Assembly: GCA_026770025.1 (NCBI GenBank)
Contig: JAMXDE010000007.1
Location: 1,984,001-2,048,000 of the forward strand
DNA: 64,000 nt
Direction of reading: 5' to 3'
Source of the DNA: Craspedostauros australis
Lineage: Eukaryota > Bacillariophyta > Bacillariophyceae > Mastogloiales > Achnanthaceae
Under the pieces are notes generated by a model. It was not told where the DNA came from, ran no database searches, and worked only from the letters and a program-made list of their open reading frames with translations. The translations under genes were made by a program, and so were the position numbers. The first letter of the stretch is position 1. Every line of letters begins with the position of its first letter. Of the stretch, positions 23,674-35,578 are shown one piece after another.

Positions 23674-26133
23674 TCATTGTCTGCCGTCCGTGACTTCGCC
23701 GACGCCTGTGTCGATCAATCTCCAGCTAGTGGGGAACTCCCTTGCGTAGAACTCGCGCTTAACGGGGAAGAAAGTCCGCATGTGGTCGAAACGATCGGCC
23801 AAGGCGTAGTAGTAGGAATTGATGATCCCGTCCTCGTATCCTGGCAGCTGCAGGTTGTCAGCGTGATATCCTCGCAGGCGGTTAATGTAGCCGGTGAAGG
23901 TGCTAAACCAGCAGCCGAAGAAGGTGCGGCCGCGCGAAGCGATCAGCTGATCCACCATGCCGAAGTAGTTCGTGTTCAGATCACCCAGCTCCTCCTTGAA
24001 GTCGTCGAGGAAGACGAGATCGTAATGCTCCCGCATCGGGTCGAAGAAGGACTTGTTGCGTTCGTCCGTAGCAATGTAGATCGTGCCACCTTTCACCAGT
24101 TTGGATTGGGATATTTGCATGATCTTGGGTGTGTCGAATCGGGTGACTGTGTATTGGAAGTCGCCTCTTCGGATATGGAAGCTGTCAAACTCGCCGGTGG
24201 GACTGGGTGTTTTGGGATTGCGTTTGGATCGTTTCCGAACGGCTTCGACCACACGGGCTGCTGCGCATTGGATCTCATCGACATAACGCACGTGGTCGCG
24301 GATGAATCGTTTCTGCCAGTTGTAGGTAGCATTGGAGAGCAGAAGTTGATCGATTGATTGATTGCAGTTTGTGTTTGTTTGCGGATTCGCTTGGTGGTCA
24401 GAGTATGCGAGAGTGAGGCACGAATGAAGGAGATGATAATGTGCATCAATACGAAAGGCGAAAGGATGCAATCATGGCACGGCACAATGACCAAGCAATA
24501 GAAACGCTGAACAAACGAAAGGAACTGAAGTATCACAACTCACCATCCACAGATCTTGACGCCAATCCTGAAAGAAGAGGAAGGCATAAAAATGCACCAG
24601 CAACCGTGCCTCCGCCTCCTGATTCCTCCTGCCGGCAATGACGGGGAAATGGACGACCTTGGACTTTTGCATTTCTTCGTCGTACATGCACAGGGTCTTG
24701 CGCCTGCCCCAATTCTCCTTCATGCGGATCTTGGCCGTGGAATTGACGGGGTTTGGTTTGCCAACGAACTTGTCGAACATTGGGAATCCGCCGTTGGCCT
24801 GCACGTCGTTGTAATCGTTCCACAGTTCCTGCGCGTCTTTGGGGTCCTTGGAACGTGGGAAGGTGGCCATGCAGTCGTTGGGCGACCAGACGGTGCTGCG
24901 CGTGGAGTGCTGCAACCACTTATCGAGCTGCTGAATCTGATCTTTGTTCTTTCCGTCCCACTCTGTGACGTTGCCTGGCGGGAATGTGACTTGGCCCGTG
25001 ACGGTGTCCCTCATCTGCCCTGTCATCGCGACGGTCTCCAGGAACTCCTTCATGGTGATGATTTTGAACCCCACGTGCTCGTTGCTGATCGATTCCATGT
25101 GGAAGAAGTGGTTGAAAGAGAAGTGACGACGCTGCTTGTTGTCATTCTTGCGCAGCAGGTACATGGACTGGTCCGGAGGCAACACCAACGTGCGTCCCAT
25201 CGCAAATGCCATGGCCTGGTCGCAGTTGTGGGAGTCATTCGTTCGTCCATTCGTTTGTGCGTTGGCGAGATGCAGCGTACAGAGTGCAGCGCGAGTGGAG
25301 GATCAACAATCAACGATTGTGAGAGTTGACAAACCAACTTTATTCGTACGCAACAAGGAGACAGAAATGCCGAAGATGCCACGAGATGGGAACGATGTCG
25401 TTGATTGATTGCAGTGCCATGAACACCAACGACAGCCTTCTGTAGCAACATGACACCCCGCACAATCATCATGAGCACGCACCAACACGGTCTCCATGCT
25501 CATCCGGATGTTGTTCCATCCACCCCGGTCCGGTTCGAAGGTCATGTACTGCGTTTCGGTGTCGCTCTTGAAGGGACTGATGTATTTCGAATCAGAGGGA
25601 ATGTCTTCCCAGTAGACCATCTCTTGCGCGGCCTCTGGCGATGGCCCACCGTACCGATCGCAATTGAGACCGCCGATTTTGTGGGACGGATCCAGTTTGC
25701 GAGACTCCTCCTTCTGCTCTGCCCGCAAGGGATCCAACGGCGATTGCAGGGACGGATGCTTCGCATTCCACGCAGCAATGGCGGCCTTCGCCGCATGGCT
25801 CGTGTGGATATTGCGGTGCGGTATGAAGCTGTTGTGTCGATTCTGCTTGGCGATGTGCTCCCGCATCTGCTGCGAGACGCGACCACCGATGGAGTTGTAG
25901 AGATGATCCTCGATGGGCGATACCTGATCATCGACGATGTCCAGGAATTGCGTGTTGATGATGAGGGAGACGGCGCCGAAGAGGAACAGCACGATCTGGA
26001 AGTAATTGGTGAGGAAGCTGCCGCGTGCGGAAGACAAGGCTTTGGAATGGCGGGCTGGCAATGCCTGTCGCTGCGCTTGCCCCTGGATGAAGCCTGGCGG
26101 CTTCTTCGGTTGTCCCTGCTGTGCTGCGGACAT
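23674..26133 (-). CDS. O-fucosyltransferase-like type II membrane protein, copy B, three exons
   Basis: Exons 26133-25483, 25215-24544 and 24312-23674, all phase 0 (introns 267 and 231 bp), give 653 residues. Intron positions are identical to those of copy A, so the two arose by tandem duplication. A membrane anchor lies at about 44-60. The catalytic region has DRGGWNNIRMSMETVL, AMAFAMGRTLVLPP, HIRRGDF, TIYIATDE and FSTFTGYINRLRGYH. It lacks the acidic insertion of copy A, having only about 11 residues at that point. The start at 26133 (context AAGATGT) is the first ATG of the frame. It is divergent from the U-box gene at 26952. Acceptor and sugar specificity cannot be read from the sequence. 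Confidence 0.9.
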
Positions 26134-26951
26134 CTTGACCAAGAGAAGACGCAACCTCCAACAGCCCTGATGACTCTCTTTCCACGGACACACAGGTATC
26201 AGCTTCCACTTCAACCTGCCCTAGTCTGCTCTCCTTGTTGCTCTGCACCGTTGTTGCGCGGGTGAGATTGTGTCCGTCGCTGGTGCGTTCGGTCCTCGTT
26301 GTGTGGCCGCCGCCATCGTCAACACCATCGTCAACGCCATCACCATGACTTTCGTTGACAGATTTTGGTGTTTGTGTCAAAGTCGGCGAATTGGTCATCG
26401 TGACCCGATTGGATCGTGGATGCACATTTTCGCCAAATTTGCAGTCATGTTGGTCAACGCGTGAATTGGACTTCTTCGACTTTTTGCGGACAAGTTCTCG
26501 TTTTGGCGCGGAAGAACAATTCGGATGACGTCAAATCCGGGAATGAGTGGAGGCACGAATGATGGGAATCCGGTAAGACGGAGGAGATTCACGAAAACGC
26601 GGCGAAACTGTTGGTTGATCGTGCGCGTGTGCGTGTCCGTGTCTTTTCGGTCGACGGAAAGCAACGCGACAAGAGGCAACACAAGGAGAAAGAGCAAGAA
26701 CAATCCAGCCAGGAACAACACAACCAAGAACGACACAAACAGGAGGAGGCACCAAAGACAACAAAGACAGAGAAAGAGAGGAGCGTGTGTGTGCATGCCA
26801 TACGACTACAAAACATAAGTACACCATCATCGGAAGAATCTACACTCCGCGACACTGTCCCATACTCCAACCAGCTAGGGCTTCAGTTGAGCATCAGTCG
26901 ATTAGAGTTCTCCATTCCTACACACAATACTGTATTTTGCCTCCAAACAAG
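26134..26951. promoter_or_regulatory. Divergent promoter region between O-fucosyltransferase copy B and the U-box gene
   Basis: The two genes are head to head across 818 bp. Short GTCAACACCATC-type repeats occur near 26316-26340, and a purine-rich stretch (AGGAACAACACAACC-like) near 26680-26780. A frame in phase with the U-box gene is open from 26787 but its earlier ATGs are less likely starts. No specific motif is assigned. Confidence 0.45.
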
Positions 26952-28103
26952 ATGAAGTTTTCACGCCATTCGTATTACCAAGTGGGAGCCGCAAATGGAG
27001 GCACGGATGCAGGAACAACCGAAGCCGGGCATCAGCAAGGCGACAGTCTCATTCGTGGTGAGGGCGGTGTCTCTGAGAGCGCAGACGAAGCGATGGGGCA
27101 ACAGCCGTATCGTGATGATCTCGACGAAGAAAGGGGCGCTTTGACAGGCGTCGACTTTGAGCATGGCATGTTTACCATCAATGATCTGGACGATGACATC
27201 CACGATGATGGCATTCACAACGGTTCTCAAGAACGCAACGCCAACACAGCAACAACAACAACAGCAGCATCAACGATGCGACCGATGGAAGTGACGACGC
27301 AAGCCAAACCCTCTGTCATGAATCGCATGTCAAGGATGATGCCATTCTCCAAATCCAGCCATCAATCGGCTCAGCACGAGCAGCTCTCCAACACATCGGA
27401 GATTGCTTTGCCGAGCCATCACCGCCACAGCAGCAGGAGCACCACCAACACCATTGGCAACAGCACGATTGATGGCAGCAATGATGCATCTCCGTCGTCA
27501 TCACAGTTGCCGGTATCGCGAGAGCAACTAACGCCACCTCCAAGCTACGTCTGTCCATTGACGCTGCAGCTGTACGAAGAGCCCGTCTTCGATGGTTGCG
27601 GCCACATCTTCGAACGCACCGCCATCTTGGATTGGTTGGAGATTCACGAGATGTGTCCCGTTTCACGCAAACCTTGCTGCATGGAGGACCTTCAGCCAGC
27701 CACAGCACTGCGTAAACGCATCGAGGACTGGAAGCGGCATCCACTGCAGCATCATGTCGAAGATCAAACCACGGACCTGGGCAAGGTCATACAATATCCA
27801 GATGACGAAGTCGATGACGCCGCATCGCCAGACTGCTTTCGTGATGATCCAGAACAGCAGCATTGCAACATCAACTGCACCGACACCACATGCTCGGAAT
27901 CGGATGAGACGTATTCCGCAGTCGAACTCATGCTGCTGCCGCAAGAGCGCAAGGTCCTGCACGTGTTGCGCGTGCTTGCCCGTGATCGCCAACAGCGACG
28001 CACACGCCGGCGGTACATCCTCTTGCTGGCTGTCTTGGTGGTCGTTGCGGCTGCCTACGCAATCCGGTACATTCAGCAGCAGCAACTGGAGGGTGGTGCT
28101 TAA
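26952..28103 (+). CDS. U-box E3 ubiquitin ligase-like protein with C-terminal membrane anchor
   Basis: Single exon, 383 residues. A U-box lies at about 196-260: PPSYVCPLTLQLYEEPV, CGHIFERTAILDWL, then CPVSRKP and a final LRKRIEDW, the usual start and end of U-box domains that bind E2 enzymes. It keeps several cysteines, so a RING-like zinc fold is not ruled out. The N-terminal 190 residues are low-complexity. The last 30 residues are an Arg-rich flank (RRTRRR) followed by one hydrophobic segment (about 353-370) and a short tail, as in tail-anchored proteins of the ER or outer mitochondrial membrane. The start ATG at 26952 is preceded by AACAAG; earlier in-frame ATGs exist from 26787. It converges on the 5-oxoprolinase gene, 223 bp away. 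Confidence 0.85.
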   Translation: MKFSRHSYYQVGAANGGTDAGTTEAGHQQGDSLIRGEGGVSESADEAMGQQPYRDDLDEERGALTGVDFEHGMFTINDLDDDIHDDGIHNGSQERNANTATTTTAASTMRPMEVTTQAKPSVMNRMSRMMPFSKSSHQSAQHEQLSNTSEIALPSHHRHSSRSTTNTIGNSTIDGSNDASPSSSQLPVSREQLTPPPSYVCPLTLQLYEEPVFDGCGHIFERTAILDWLEIHEMCPVSRKPCCMEDLQPATALRKRIEDWKRHPLQHHVEDQTTDLGKVIQYPDDEVDDAASPDCFRDDPEQQHCNINCTDTTCSESDETYSAVELMLLPQERKVLHVLRVLARDRQQRRTRRRYILLLAVLVVVAAAYAIRYIQQQQLEGGA

Positions 28104-28326
28104 AGGACAATAATAATCATCTTGCAGTACTGTTACACACAAGTCGTAGACTTGAAGTTTGGTGCTTGTGCAATGTATTATACGAGGAAGTCATGGACGA
28201 ACGTGAGTGCGAAGTGTTTGCATCACAAATATGCTGTAATCACAATGAAGAGAGCGTTAATTCTTCGTACGGTACTTCGTCGACGCCTCGATTGTGCTCC
28301 ACCTTAATTTAATTTTAGCCCGTCTG

Positions 28327-31300
28327 TTACACCTGCTTCTCCTCTTCAGCCGCGCCGTAGCCACCGCCACCTGGCGTTTCGATGCGCAGACGTTCTCCAA
28401 CGCCCAGGCTGCCACTGCATCGGCCGCCCATGTTCACGGTCACCCCGTCCTTCTTGATCAGCAGGTTGCGTCCGCAGGCACCTTCCCCGCCACCTTCCAG
28501 TCCGTACGGATGCAGCGTCCGGCGTTCGCTCAGGATGCTCATCACGAGTGGCCGCAACGGCTCCAACTCGCGCACGACGCCGTCCCCGCCGCTGAACTTG
28601 CCGGTGCCGCCGCTCCCCTTGCGCAGGGAGAACTCGTGCAGCAGCACGGGGTACCGGCGCTCCAGGATCTCGGGATCCGTGATGCGGGTGTTGGTGCAGT
28701 GCGTGTGGACGCCGGAGCGCCCATGCCAGGTGGGACCCGCGCCTGCGCCACCGGCGATGGTCTCGTAGTATCCGAACTTCTTGTCGCCGAAGGTCAGGTT
28801 GTTCATGCAGCCCTGGCTGGCCGCGCAGGCCTCGAAGGCGCGCAGCACGACGTCGACGATGCGCTGCGAGGTCAGGACGTTGCCGCCCACGACGCCGGCG
28901 TCGGACGAGGGGTTCAGGAGCGTGTTCTTGGGAATGATGAACTCGATGGGGGCCAGGCAACCCTGATTCAGCGGGATGCTCTTGCCGACGAGGGAACGCA
29001 GGGAGTAGATCACGGCGCTGTATGTTACTGCAGGAGGGGCGTTGTGGTTGCCAAGCACCTGTGGTCCTGTGCCTGTAAAGTCGAACACGGCGTTGCCGGA
29101 ATCTGGATCGATGGTGATGGTCAGGGCGATCGGCGATCCGTCGTCCATGTAGTCAATGGCCTTCGTGGTCGTGGCGCCGTGCTTGGCGACGAAGTCCTTG
29201 AGCATGGCACGCACGGAGTGTTCGGCATTGTTCTGGATGAAGCCCATGTAGGCCTCGACAACATGCAAGCTGTATTCGTGCACCAGTTCTTGCAGCAAGC
29301 GAATGCCGGAGTTGTTGGCGGCGACCTGGGCACGCAGATCGCTGAGGTTGTCGCGGAGGTTGCGTGTGCCGAAGTTGCCTGGAAGTTTGGAAGGCGAATT
29401 GAGGATCTCCGTGATCCCCGCCTCCTGGAAGTCGCCGTTTCGCACGAGCTTGAATGCCACGATCATGGCACCCTCATCCTCGAGGCACTTCGAGTGCGGT
29501 GGCATGGAACCTGGCGCGATCCCTCCGATGTCGGCGTGATGACCACGGCTAGCCACGAAGAAGATGATCTCGCCCTTGTAGAACACTGGAGTGATGACTG
29601 TGATGTCTGGCAAGTGAGAACCACCTGCGAGCTGAGGGTGGTTGGAGACCAAGACGTCTCCCTCCTGGATGCCTTCCCTGCCTTCCGAGTTCCAGTACTC
29701 GACCTGGAATCGCACCGCGGCTTGCATGGCGCCCAAGTGCACTGGGATGTGCGGTGCATTGGCCACGAGTCCACCGTCCTTGGTGAACAGGGCGCAGGAA
29801 AAGTCCAATCGCTCCTTCATGTTGACGGAGACGGCCGTGCGTTGCAGCGTGCGTCCCATCTGCTCGGCGATGCCCATGAAGCGGTGCGAAAAGATGGATA
29901 GCTTCACCGGATCCTCCTTGATCTGCGTGATCGCGGTGCTGGATTCATCGTCCTCCGCTGATGATGACGATGCCACGGTGATGGCGATGTCACCGTTGGC
30001 CGTGATGACGGCATGGCAACCGACCTCCAACACGACGGTACTGATTGGCTGGACGATGATGCAGGGTCCCAGGATTTCGTGCCCTGGCTTGAGGTCGTCG
30101 ACCTTGTACACCGGCACTTCCTCCCATCCGTTCTCAAAATACGCACGCGTGGTTCCCAACGTGCTCTCTGGCGTGCCCAGAGATGGTGGTGTTGGCGGGT
30201 CGGCCAGTTCCTGACCAAGCACGACCGCTCGGACTCTGTAATCATCGACCAACAGATCGCGTCCCTTCAACGTGAAACCAAACTCTCGCTGGTACTGTCC
30301 CTCGAAGGCTTCATGCATGGTAATTTCTTCGCTTTCCGGGATCATGATGGCGTTGTCGGTGCCCTGGTATCGCATGTTCACGAATCGTTCGATGACAATG
30401 TCCGATTCCTCGTAGCCCTGCTTGACGAGCTGCTGTTTCGCTGTTGTGGCGAGTGCGTTGAGACTTTCCAGACCGGTGGCTGGCAATTTTCCATCGTAGA
30501 TGTCGGCCGCTGGAGTCTGCTCTTCATGGACGGCGTCGGCGAGGCTGAGGCCGTAGGCGGACAGGATGCCACCGTACCTGTGGACGAAGACCTGTTTCAT
30601 TCCCAGAGCTTTGGCCATCGCGCAGGCGTGCTGAGGACCGGCACCGCCGAAGCACGCGAGCTTGTGGGTGGTGATGTCGAAGCCCTTCATCTGCGTGAGG
30701 TTGCGAATTGGACGGCACATGGCCTCGTTGGCGACCTGCAGGAAACCGTACGCCAGCTCCTCGGGACTTCGTCCCTGTCCCTCCGCTCTAGAGGAGAGCT
30801 CTTCGAATGCAGCGCGCGCACCTTCCGCATCGAGCGGTTCGTCTTCGTTGTGTCCGAAGATGTGGGGGAAATGCTGCGGCAGGACGCGACCCAGGACCGC
30901 GTTGGCGTCGGTGACGGCGAGGTGGCCGTTCTTGCGGTAGCACACGGGGCCTGGATGAGCACCGGCACTTTCGGGACCCACGATAAACATCCCACGATCG
31001 AGGAAGAGGCGGCTGCCTCCACCTGCCGCGACGGTCACGATATCGAGTTGTGGGCTGCGTACGATTGTTGGAGTTGTTGGCGTTGTTTGCATTGATTGGT
31101 TGTTGGTTGTTGGTTGGTAGTGGTGGAAGGACAAGGGCGAGGTGAGACACACTGAGTTCACAAGTGACATGGTGGGTGTTTGAGCACAAAAATAACGATG
31201 GTTATCATTGTGCGTGGTCCATTGGTCAACGGGCCACGCGCACTCGTACAGCATGCGATGCAACGCAATGGAGTGCACGATCCAATACAACACGCGATGA

Positions 31301-32819
31301 CCCAAAAAAAACGGTGGACTCACGCTTGGATGGCGACACCGGCAGTGACGGTCTCAAAAACATGATCCCACTGGCCGTCATATCTGGAACAATCCGTGGA
31401 AGTTCCGCCCATATCAAATCCAATGACGGGGACCTTGTCTTTCTTGCTGTAGGTCGTCTTGGCGTAGCCCACGACACCGCCGGCTGGGCCGCTGAGAATG
31501 GCCTGATGACCGCCAAAGTCGTTGAATGGCGCAAGACCGCCATCCGACTTCATGAAGGTGAGCGGCACGTTGGTCTGCAAATTGTGATCGAATCCTTGGA
31601 TGAAGGATGCGAGGTACGTGGTGATCTTGGGCGTGAGGTAAGCTGCGGCGCAGCAGGTGTGTCCGCGCGGCACGAGCTGCACCATCGGCATGACCTGCGA
31701 ACTGAGAGAGATCTGTTCGAAACACCCCATCTCCTCGGCGATCTGGGCCACCATGCGCTCGTGATCGCCGAAGGTGTAGGCGTGGCAGAAGGCGATGGCG
31801 AGGGAGGTGATGCCAGCATCGCGCAATTTGTCCAATTCGGTCCGAATCTGTTCGAGATTTGGCTTCTGGACGATGTAGACCTGCTCCTTCGTGATGCCGA
31901 TGGCGGTTGGATATTCGTGCTCTTGGTCTGCATCCTTTTCATAAAATTGCGACAACGTGACACGCTCGTCCACTTCGACGACGCTCTCGTAGAGCAGCGA
32001 TGGTTTGGCACATGTGAGATCGAAGATGTCGGGGCGCGATTGGTTGCCAATCTCGAGCAGATCGGCGAAGCCCTTCGTGATGATCAAGGCCATGCGCGCG
32101 CCTTGTCGTTCGAGAAGGGCGTTGGTGGCAACGGTGGTGCCCATGCGGATGGAACCCAATTGGGACGTGTTGAGTGGCTGCTTGCGCGGGTATGTGCGCA
32201 GGCGTTCACCGGTGACATCATCCTTGACGGTGTCATGCTGATCGAGCATGCGACGGATGCCCTCGGTGGGTGCGTCGGGGTAGTGCGCCGGGTCCTCCGA
32301 AAGGAGCTTGGAGACCACCTCGTTTCCGTCCGGCAAGCGACAGAAGACATCGGTGAAGGTGCCACCACGATCGATGGCGAAATGGAACTTGCCGTCGCCG
32401 GGAATCAGCGGGGTGGTTTGGTCAGCGGTGGTCATGGTGGCTGCTGGCTTGCTGGTGGCGAGGCTGGTGGTGAGGTGAGAGAATGTGGTGGCAGATGCGG
32501 TGGCAGATGTGGTGGCGCCGTTTGAGTTTGTGGGACGGAACGCTTGGAAGTGTCGTTGCGAGTGCGACGAGAGGACGAATGACGATATCGTCAATGATGG
32601 GAAAGCTGACAAGGTGGTTGAAGCTGATATAGTGGATGAAGCTGCTGATGTGTTGACCAGGAAACTTGCACCCAACAGGCAGATGAAAGCGAATGATGCT
32701 TGTCTTGAATTGTGAGAGCTTCTGCGAAAGTTGCTATTGTGAGAACTGTGCTGGCGGTGCTTTCTCTGTTGGCGTTGTTGTTGACGTTGTTGACGATGCT
32801 GACTATTGTGATGAGCCAT
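28327..32819 (-). CDS. OXP1: 5-oxoprolinase (ATP-hydrolysing, HyuA-HyuB fusion), two exons
   Basis: Exons 32819-31324 and 31054-28327 join through a 269-bp GTGAGT...CAG intron to give 1407 residues. The enzyme opens 5-oxoproline to glutamate with ATP, in the gamma-glutamyl (glutathione) cycle in the cytosol. The HyuA half shows [31 protein letters not shown] and [16 protein letters not shown]; the join reads [20 protein letters not shown], a family constant. The HyuB half begins with [16 protein letters not shown] and has [19 protein letters not shown] and HIPVHLGAM. Eukaryotic relatives have about 1290 residues, which matches a start at ATG 32435 (MTTADQTTP; 1279 residues). The extra 128 residues are Ser/His/Gln-rich with one hydrophobic stretch and may be leader or an organelle-targeting extension. 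Long open frames on the opposite strand are shadows of its codon bias. Confidence 0.95.
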
Positions 32820-33317
32820 TAGGGGCAATGAGATGGAGAGAGTGGAAGAAGAAAGGATCGGAAGCAGGCCGAAGCCGAAACAGATCCGATCGCAACACAA
32901 GACGCAAACCACGAATGCAAGATCAAGAGGTTGCGTTTTGTGTCACCATGCACAGTGCAGTTTTCCTTCTTTTTCGCGCGCTCTTTTCCTTTTTTGTGGT
33001 GTTGTCGATGGTGGTGACACCTCATCGCGATCTTTTTTGGATCCGACCTCGTGATCGCGGAATGCGTTCGTGTGCGTTCTTTGGAGGGAAACGCGTGGCC
33101 ATCTTTTTCACGGATCCCCCATTATTCGACCTCTCGATTCTGCAAACGACGACGGCACCAAGAATGAATGAATGAATGGCAGCAGAGCCATTCAACCATC
33201 AGCCAACCATCTTCATTTACTAGAGTGCACCTACACCTACACGTATGAATTCACCCGCGGATCTTTCCCATTCATGGCCGCAAACAAAAGCACGTCGAAA
33301 CGCGAATACACACGGAT
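32820..33317. other. Intergenic region between 5-oxoprolinase and the BSD-domain gene
   Basis: Both neighbours are on the minus strand. The stretch should hold the 5-oxoprolinase promoter and the 3' leader of the BSD gene. A short GAATGAATGAATG repeat lies at 33163-33176. No gene is seen. Confidence 0.6.
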
Positions 33318-34622
33318 CTACTTTGTACTACATTCGCCGCCATACTGCGTGCTCCCGCAGCATTCCCAACGCCCGTTCGAATCTTCGATGCGATCCGTAT
33401 CCAAAATGAACCGCATCTCCAACCGCACCTGATTCAGACGTTTCTGTTTCTCGTCACGCATGTTCTGCTTCAGTTCTTCTGGGAATTCCAGGAACTCCTT
33501 CGAATCGTTGTCCATGATCCATTGGCCTTTATGTGCTGTCTGTTGTGGCAGGGATGGTACATGCTGCTGCTCGTTCTGTGACGTTTCGTTCTTGTCAATA
33601 GCAGCAGCGGTGGCGGCAGCTGCAGCAATGATATCCTTTCCACTTTGCGCCTGCACCTGCTTGGATTGCCGCTTCATCTTGCGTTTCTGTCGTTGAATGA
33701 TCTTCCGCAATCGCTCGACCTCTCTTTCCAGCTCCATCACACGCTGGTTTGCGACGGAATGATTGTTTTTGCTCGATTCCAACTCAGACAATGGTGGTGT
33801 GGAGGTCGGTGTCGACGCTGATCCGGCTACGGACGTGGACACCTCGGATGGCGATGACGAGGATGATGATATGGAGAGGGAACTTGCCTGTGGATGATTG
33901 CCAATGGCTCTTGGATTGCCATCCGCGCATTGCTCGCCCTCCTCTGTCTCCGACGATATCAATATGGTTGACATCTCTGGCATTGGTTCCGCGTCATTCC
34001 ATTCCGGCGAGATGGCGCCATTCATCGACTCATCATGGGCGCCACTTGCATCGAGTGCTTGCTGCTGTCCATCCTCACCAATGGAAAGTGGAAGAACATG
34101 ACGCGAAGGGTTCCTTGACGACGATTGGTTCAACTGCCGGTCCAACAGGACGAAGACAGAGCGCCAGAACATAGGCTCCCTGATCTTGGTGGGCACGATA
34201 CGGAACCGCACTTTGGCAACATCCCTGGAAATCTGCACCAAACGAAGCGCCAATTGGGCCTGGATGCGATACCGATCGTCCGATCCTTCCTTCGATGCTG
34301 CGTTCGTGCGATCCTCGTCACCTGAATCCTCATAGAACTCACTGTCCTTCCATATCAAGTTGGCACTGCTGTTGCTCCCGTCGTCGCTGTCGTTGTCAGT
34401 CTCATCGTCGTCAATGCCATTGTCTGTTTCGTTCGCAAGCAGCTTCTCCTGAGCTTGGAGCTCCTTGGCACATCGCAGAACAGCATCTGTGGTCAGATCC
34501 GTCTTGGCAACCAGGAGCTGCAGCTCGTCATCGAGGAGGTCGAAGATCACGCGCTTGCCGGTCGGGACCTGGTAGGATGATTGATACGACGACACTGACA
34601 GCGACGAAGATGATTGCCCCAT
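33318..34622 (-). CDS. BSD-domain protein with acylation-type N terminus
   Basis: Single exon, 434 residues from ATG 34622. The N terminus MGQSSSSLSVSS fits an N-myristoylation site. A helical region at about 20-55 (FDLLDDELQLLVAKTD) and another after an acidic linker, QLALRLVQISRDVAKVRF then VPTKIREPMFWRSVFVLL, resemble a BSD domain, whose hallmark is a Phe-Trp pair near its end. BSD domains occur in TFIIH p62 and in synapse- or membrane-associated proteins. A basic coiled coil (about 318-350, RVMELEREVERLRKIIQRQK) and a conserved-looking C terminus with ECC and YGGEC follow. The middle is Ser/Glu-rich and low-complexity. The frame is open further upstream, but the MGQ start removes only non-coding-like sequence. 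The exact role is unknown. Confidence 0.75.
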   Translation of the reverse strand: MGQSSSSLSVSSYQSSYQVPTGKRVIFDLLDDELQLLVAKTDLTTDAVLRCAKELQAQEKLLANETDNGIDDDETDNDSDDGSNSSANLIWKDSEFYEDSGDEDRTNAASKEGSDDRYRIQAQLALRLVQISRDVAKVRFRIVPTKIREPMFWRSVFVLLDRQLNQSSSRNPSRHVLPLSIGEDGQQQALDASGAHDESMNGAISPEWNDAEPMPEMSTILISSETEEGEQCADGNPRAIGNHPQASSLSISSSSSSPSEVSTSVAGSASTPTSTPPLSELESSKNNHSVANQRVMELEREVERLRKIIQRQKRKMKRQSKQVQAQSGKDIIAAAAATAAAIDKNETSQNEQQHVPSLPQQTAHKGQWIMDNDSKEFLEFPEELKQNMRDEKQKRLNQVRLEMRFILDTDRIEDSNGRWECCGSTQYGGECSTK

Positions 34623-35264
34623 GACTATCGCTGTTGCGGCGGCGGCCTGCGAGTATATGTGGATCTTGTATGTGCGTGTAATATGTGGGTATGTGGCTTG
34701 CTGATGTAAAGGCGTCGTCAGAGCAGTGGTAATAGTAGTGGTGGCAGTGAATGGGATGGAATGGAATGTTGGGAGCAATGGAAGCATTTGGAGCGAGGCG
34801 TGCATCTGCGCGTGTTGTGGGAAAGCAACCACCAACGTGCACAGACACCAACGTGCACAATGACCATCGCGTGTTTCCAACGCATCGTGTTTCCGTTCGT
34901 GTTTGGGTCTGGAGTTGACTCGTTGGATCAAATCATTGATTCGTGAAAAGCGATCCTGTCGACGAACTTGCGACGAAATGCATTTTGAACATATTTTGAA
35001 TGCCCCATTATAACGCTCGCAGAATAAAGCAGTTAGTAGGTTCATGAAAGAGGTCCAATGAAAATCACTGGGAGCAGGGGAAAATGTCGACATATTGACA
35101 GCGGCTGGGAAAATTCACTCATTTACCGTAATTTTATGCCGCACATTTCCCAGGACTAAAAAACGAGTCCCATTGCATTTGTCACGGATCATTGGCAGCA
35201 ACACCTGATACCATTTGCTGAGTTTTGATTAGTACTAACATGGGGAACCAACATGGTGGTTTTC

Positions 35265-35293
35265 ATTTCCACCGACGCACATGTCGGTGAAAT
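35265..35293. repeat. Short inverted repeat (hairpin)
   Basis: ATTTCCACCGAC and GTCGGTGAAAT pair across a 6-base loop, with one unpaired C. This is seen directly. It may be a structured RNA or a transposon end; neither is supported further. Confidence 0.6.
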
Positions 35294-35578
35294 ACTCGGC
35301 CGATACTGCGACCGCAATTTTGACGCAACTGTCACTACTGATTTCGATGCGTTGGTACTCCCATGACAAACATGTTACTATGGATTTAAGCACGGTGCAG
35401 TTCAGTTGAGATGTTGTGTTATCTTTGGTGGCTATTTCATTGCTGGTTTACTACGTTCTTTTTTTGGTTGTTTTTGTATTTGTGGGGGTTTTATGCTGTT
35501 TGCTTCTGTTGGCTGTTTGTGGCCATTGCTGTTTCTTTTCATAGTGGTTGTTGTCCATGGTTGATTTCTGTTGGCTCT

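Noticed and set aside
28294-32525. Long + strand open frames (up to 535 residues) opposite 5-oxoprolinase
   Set aside because: They are shadows of the C-ending codon bias of the real gene and have no family content.
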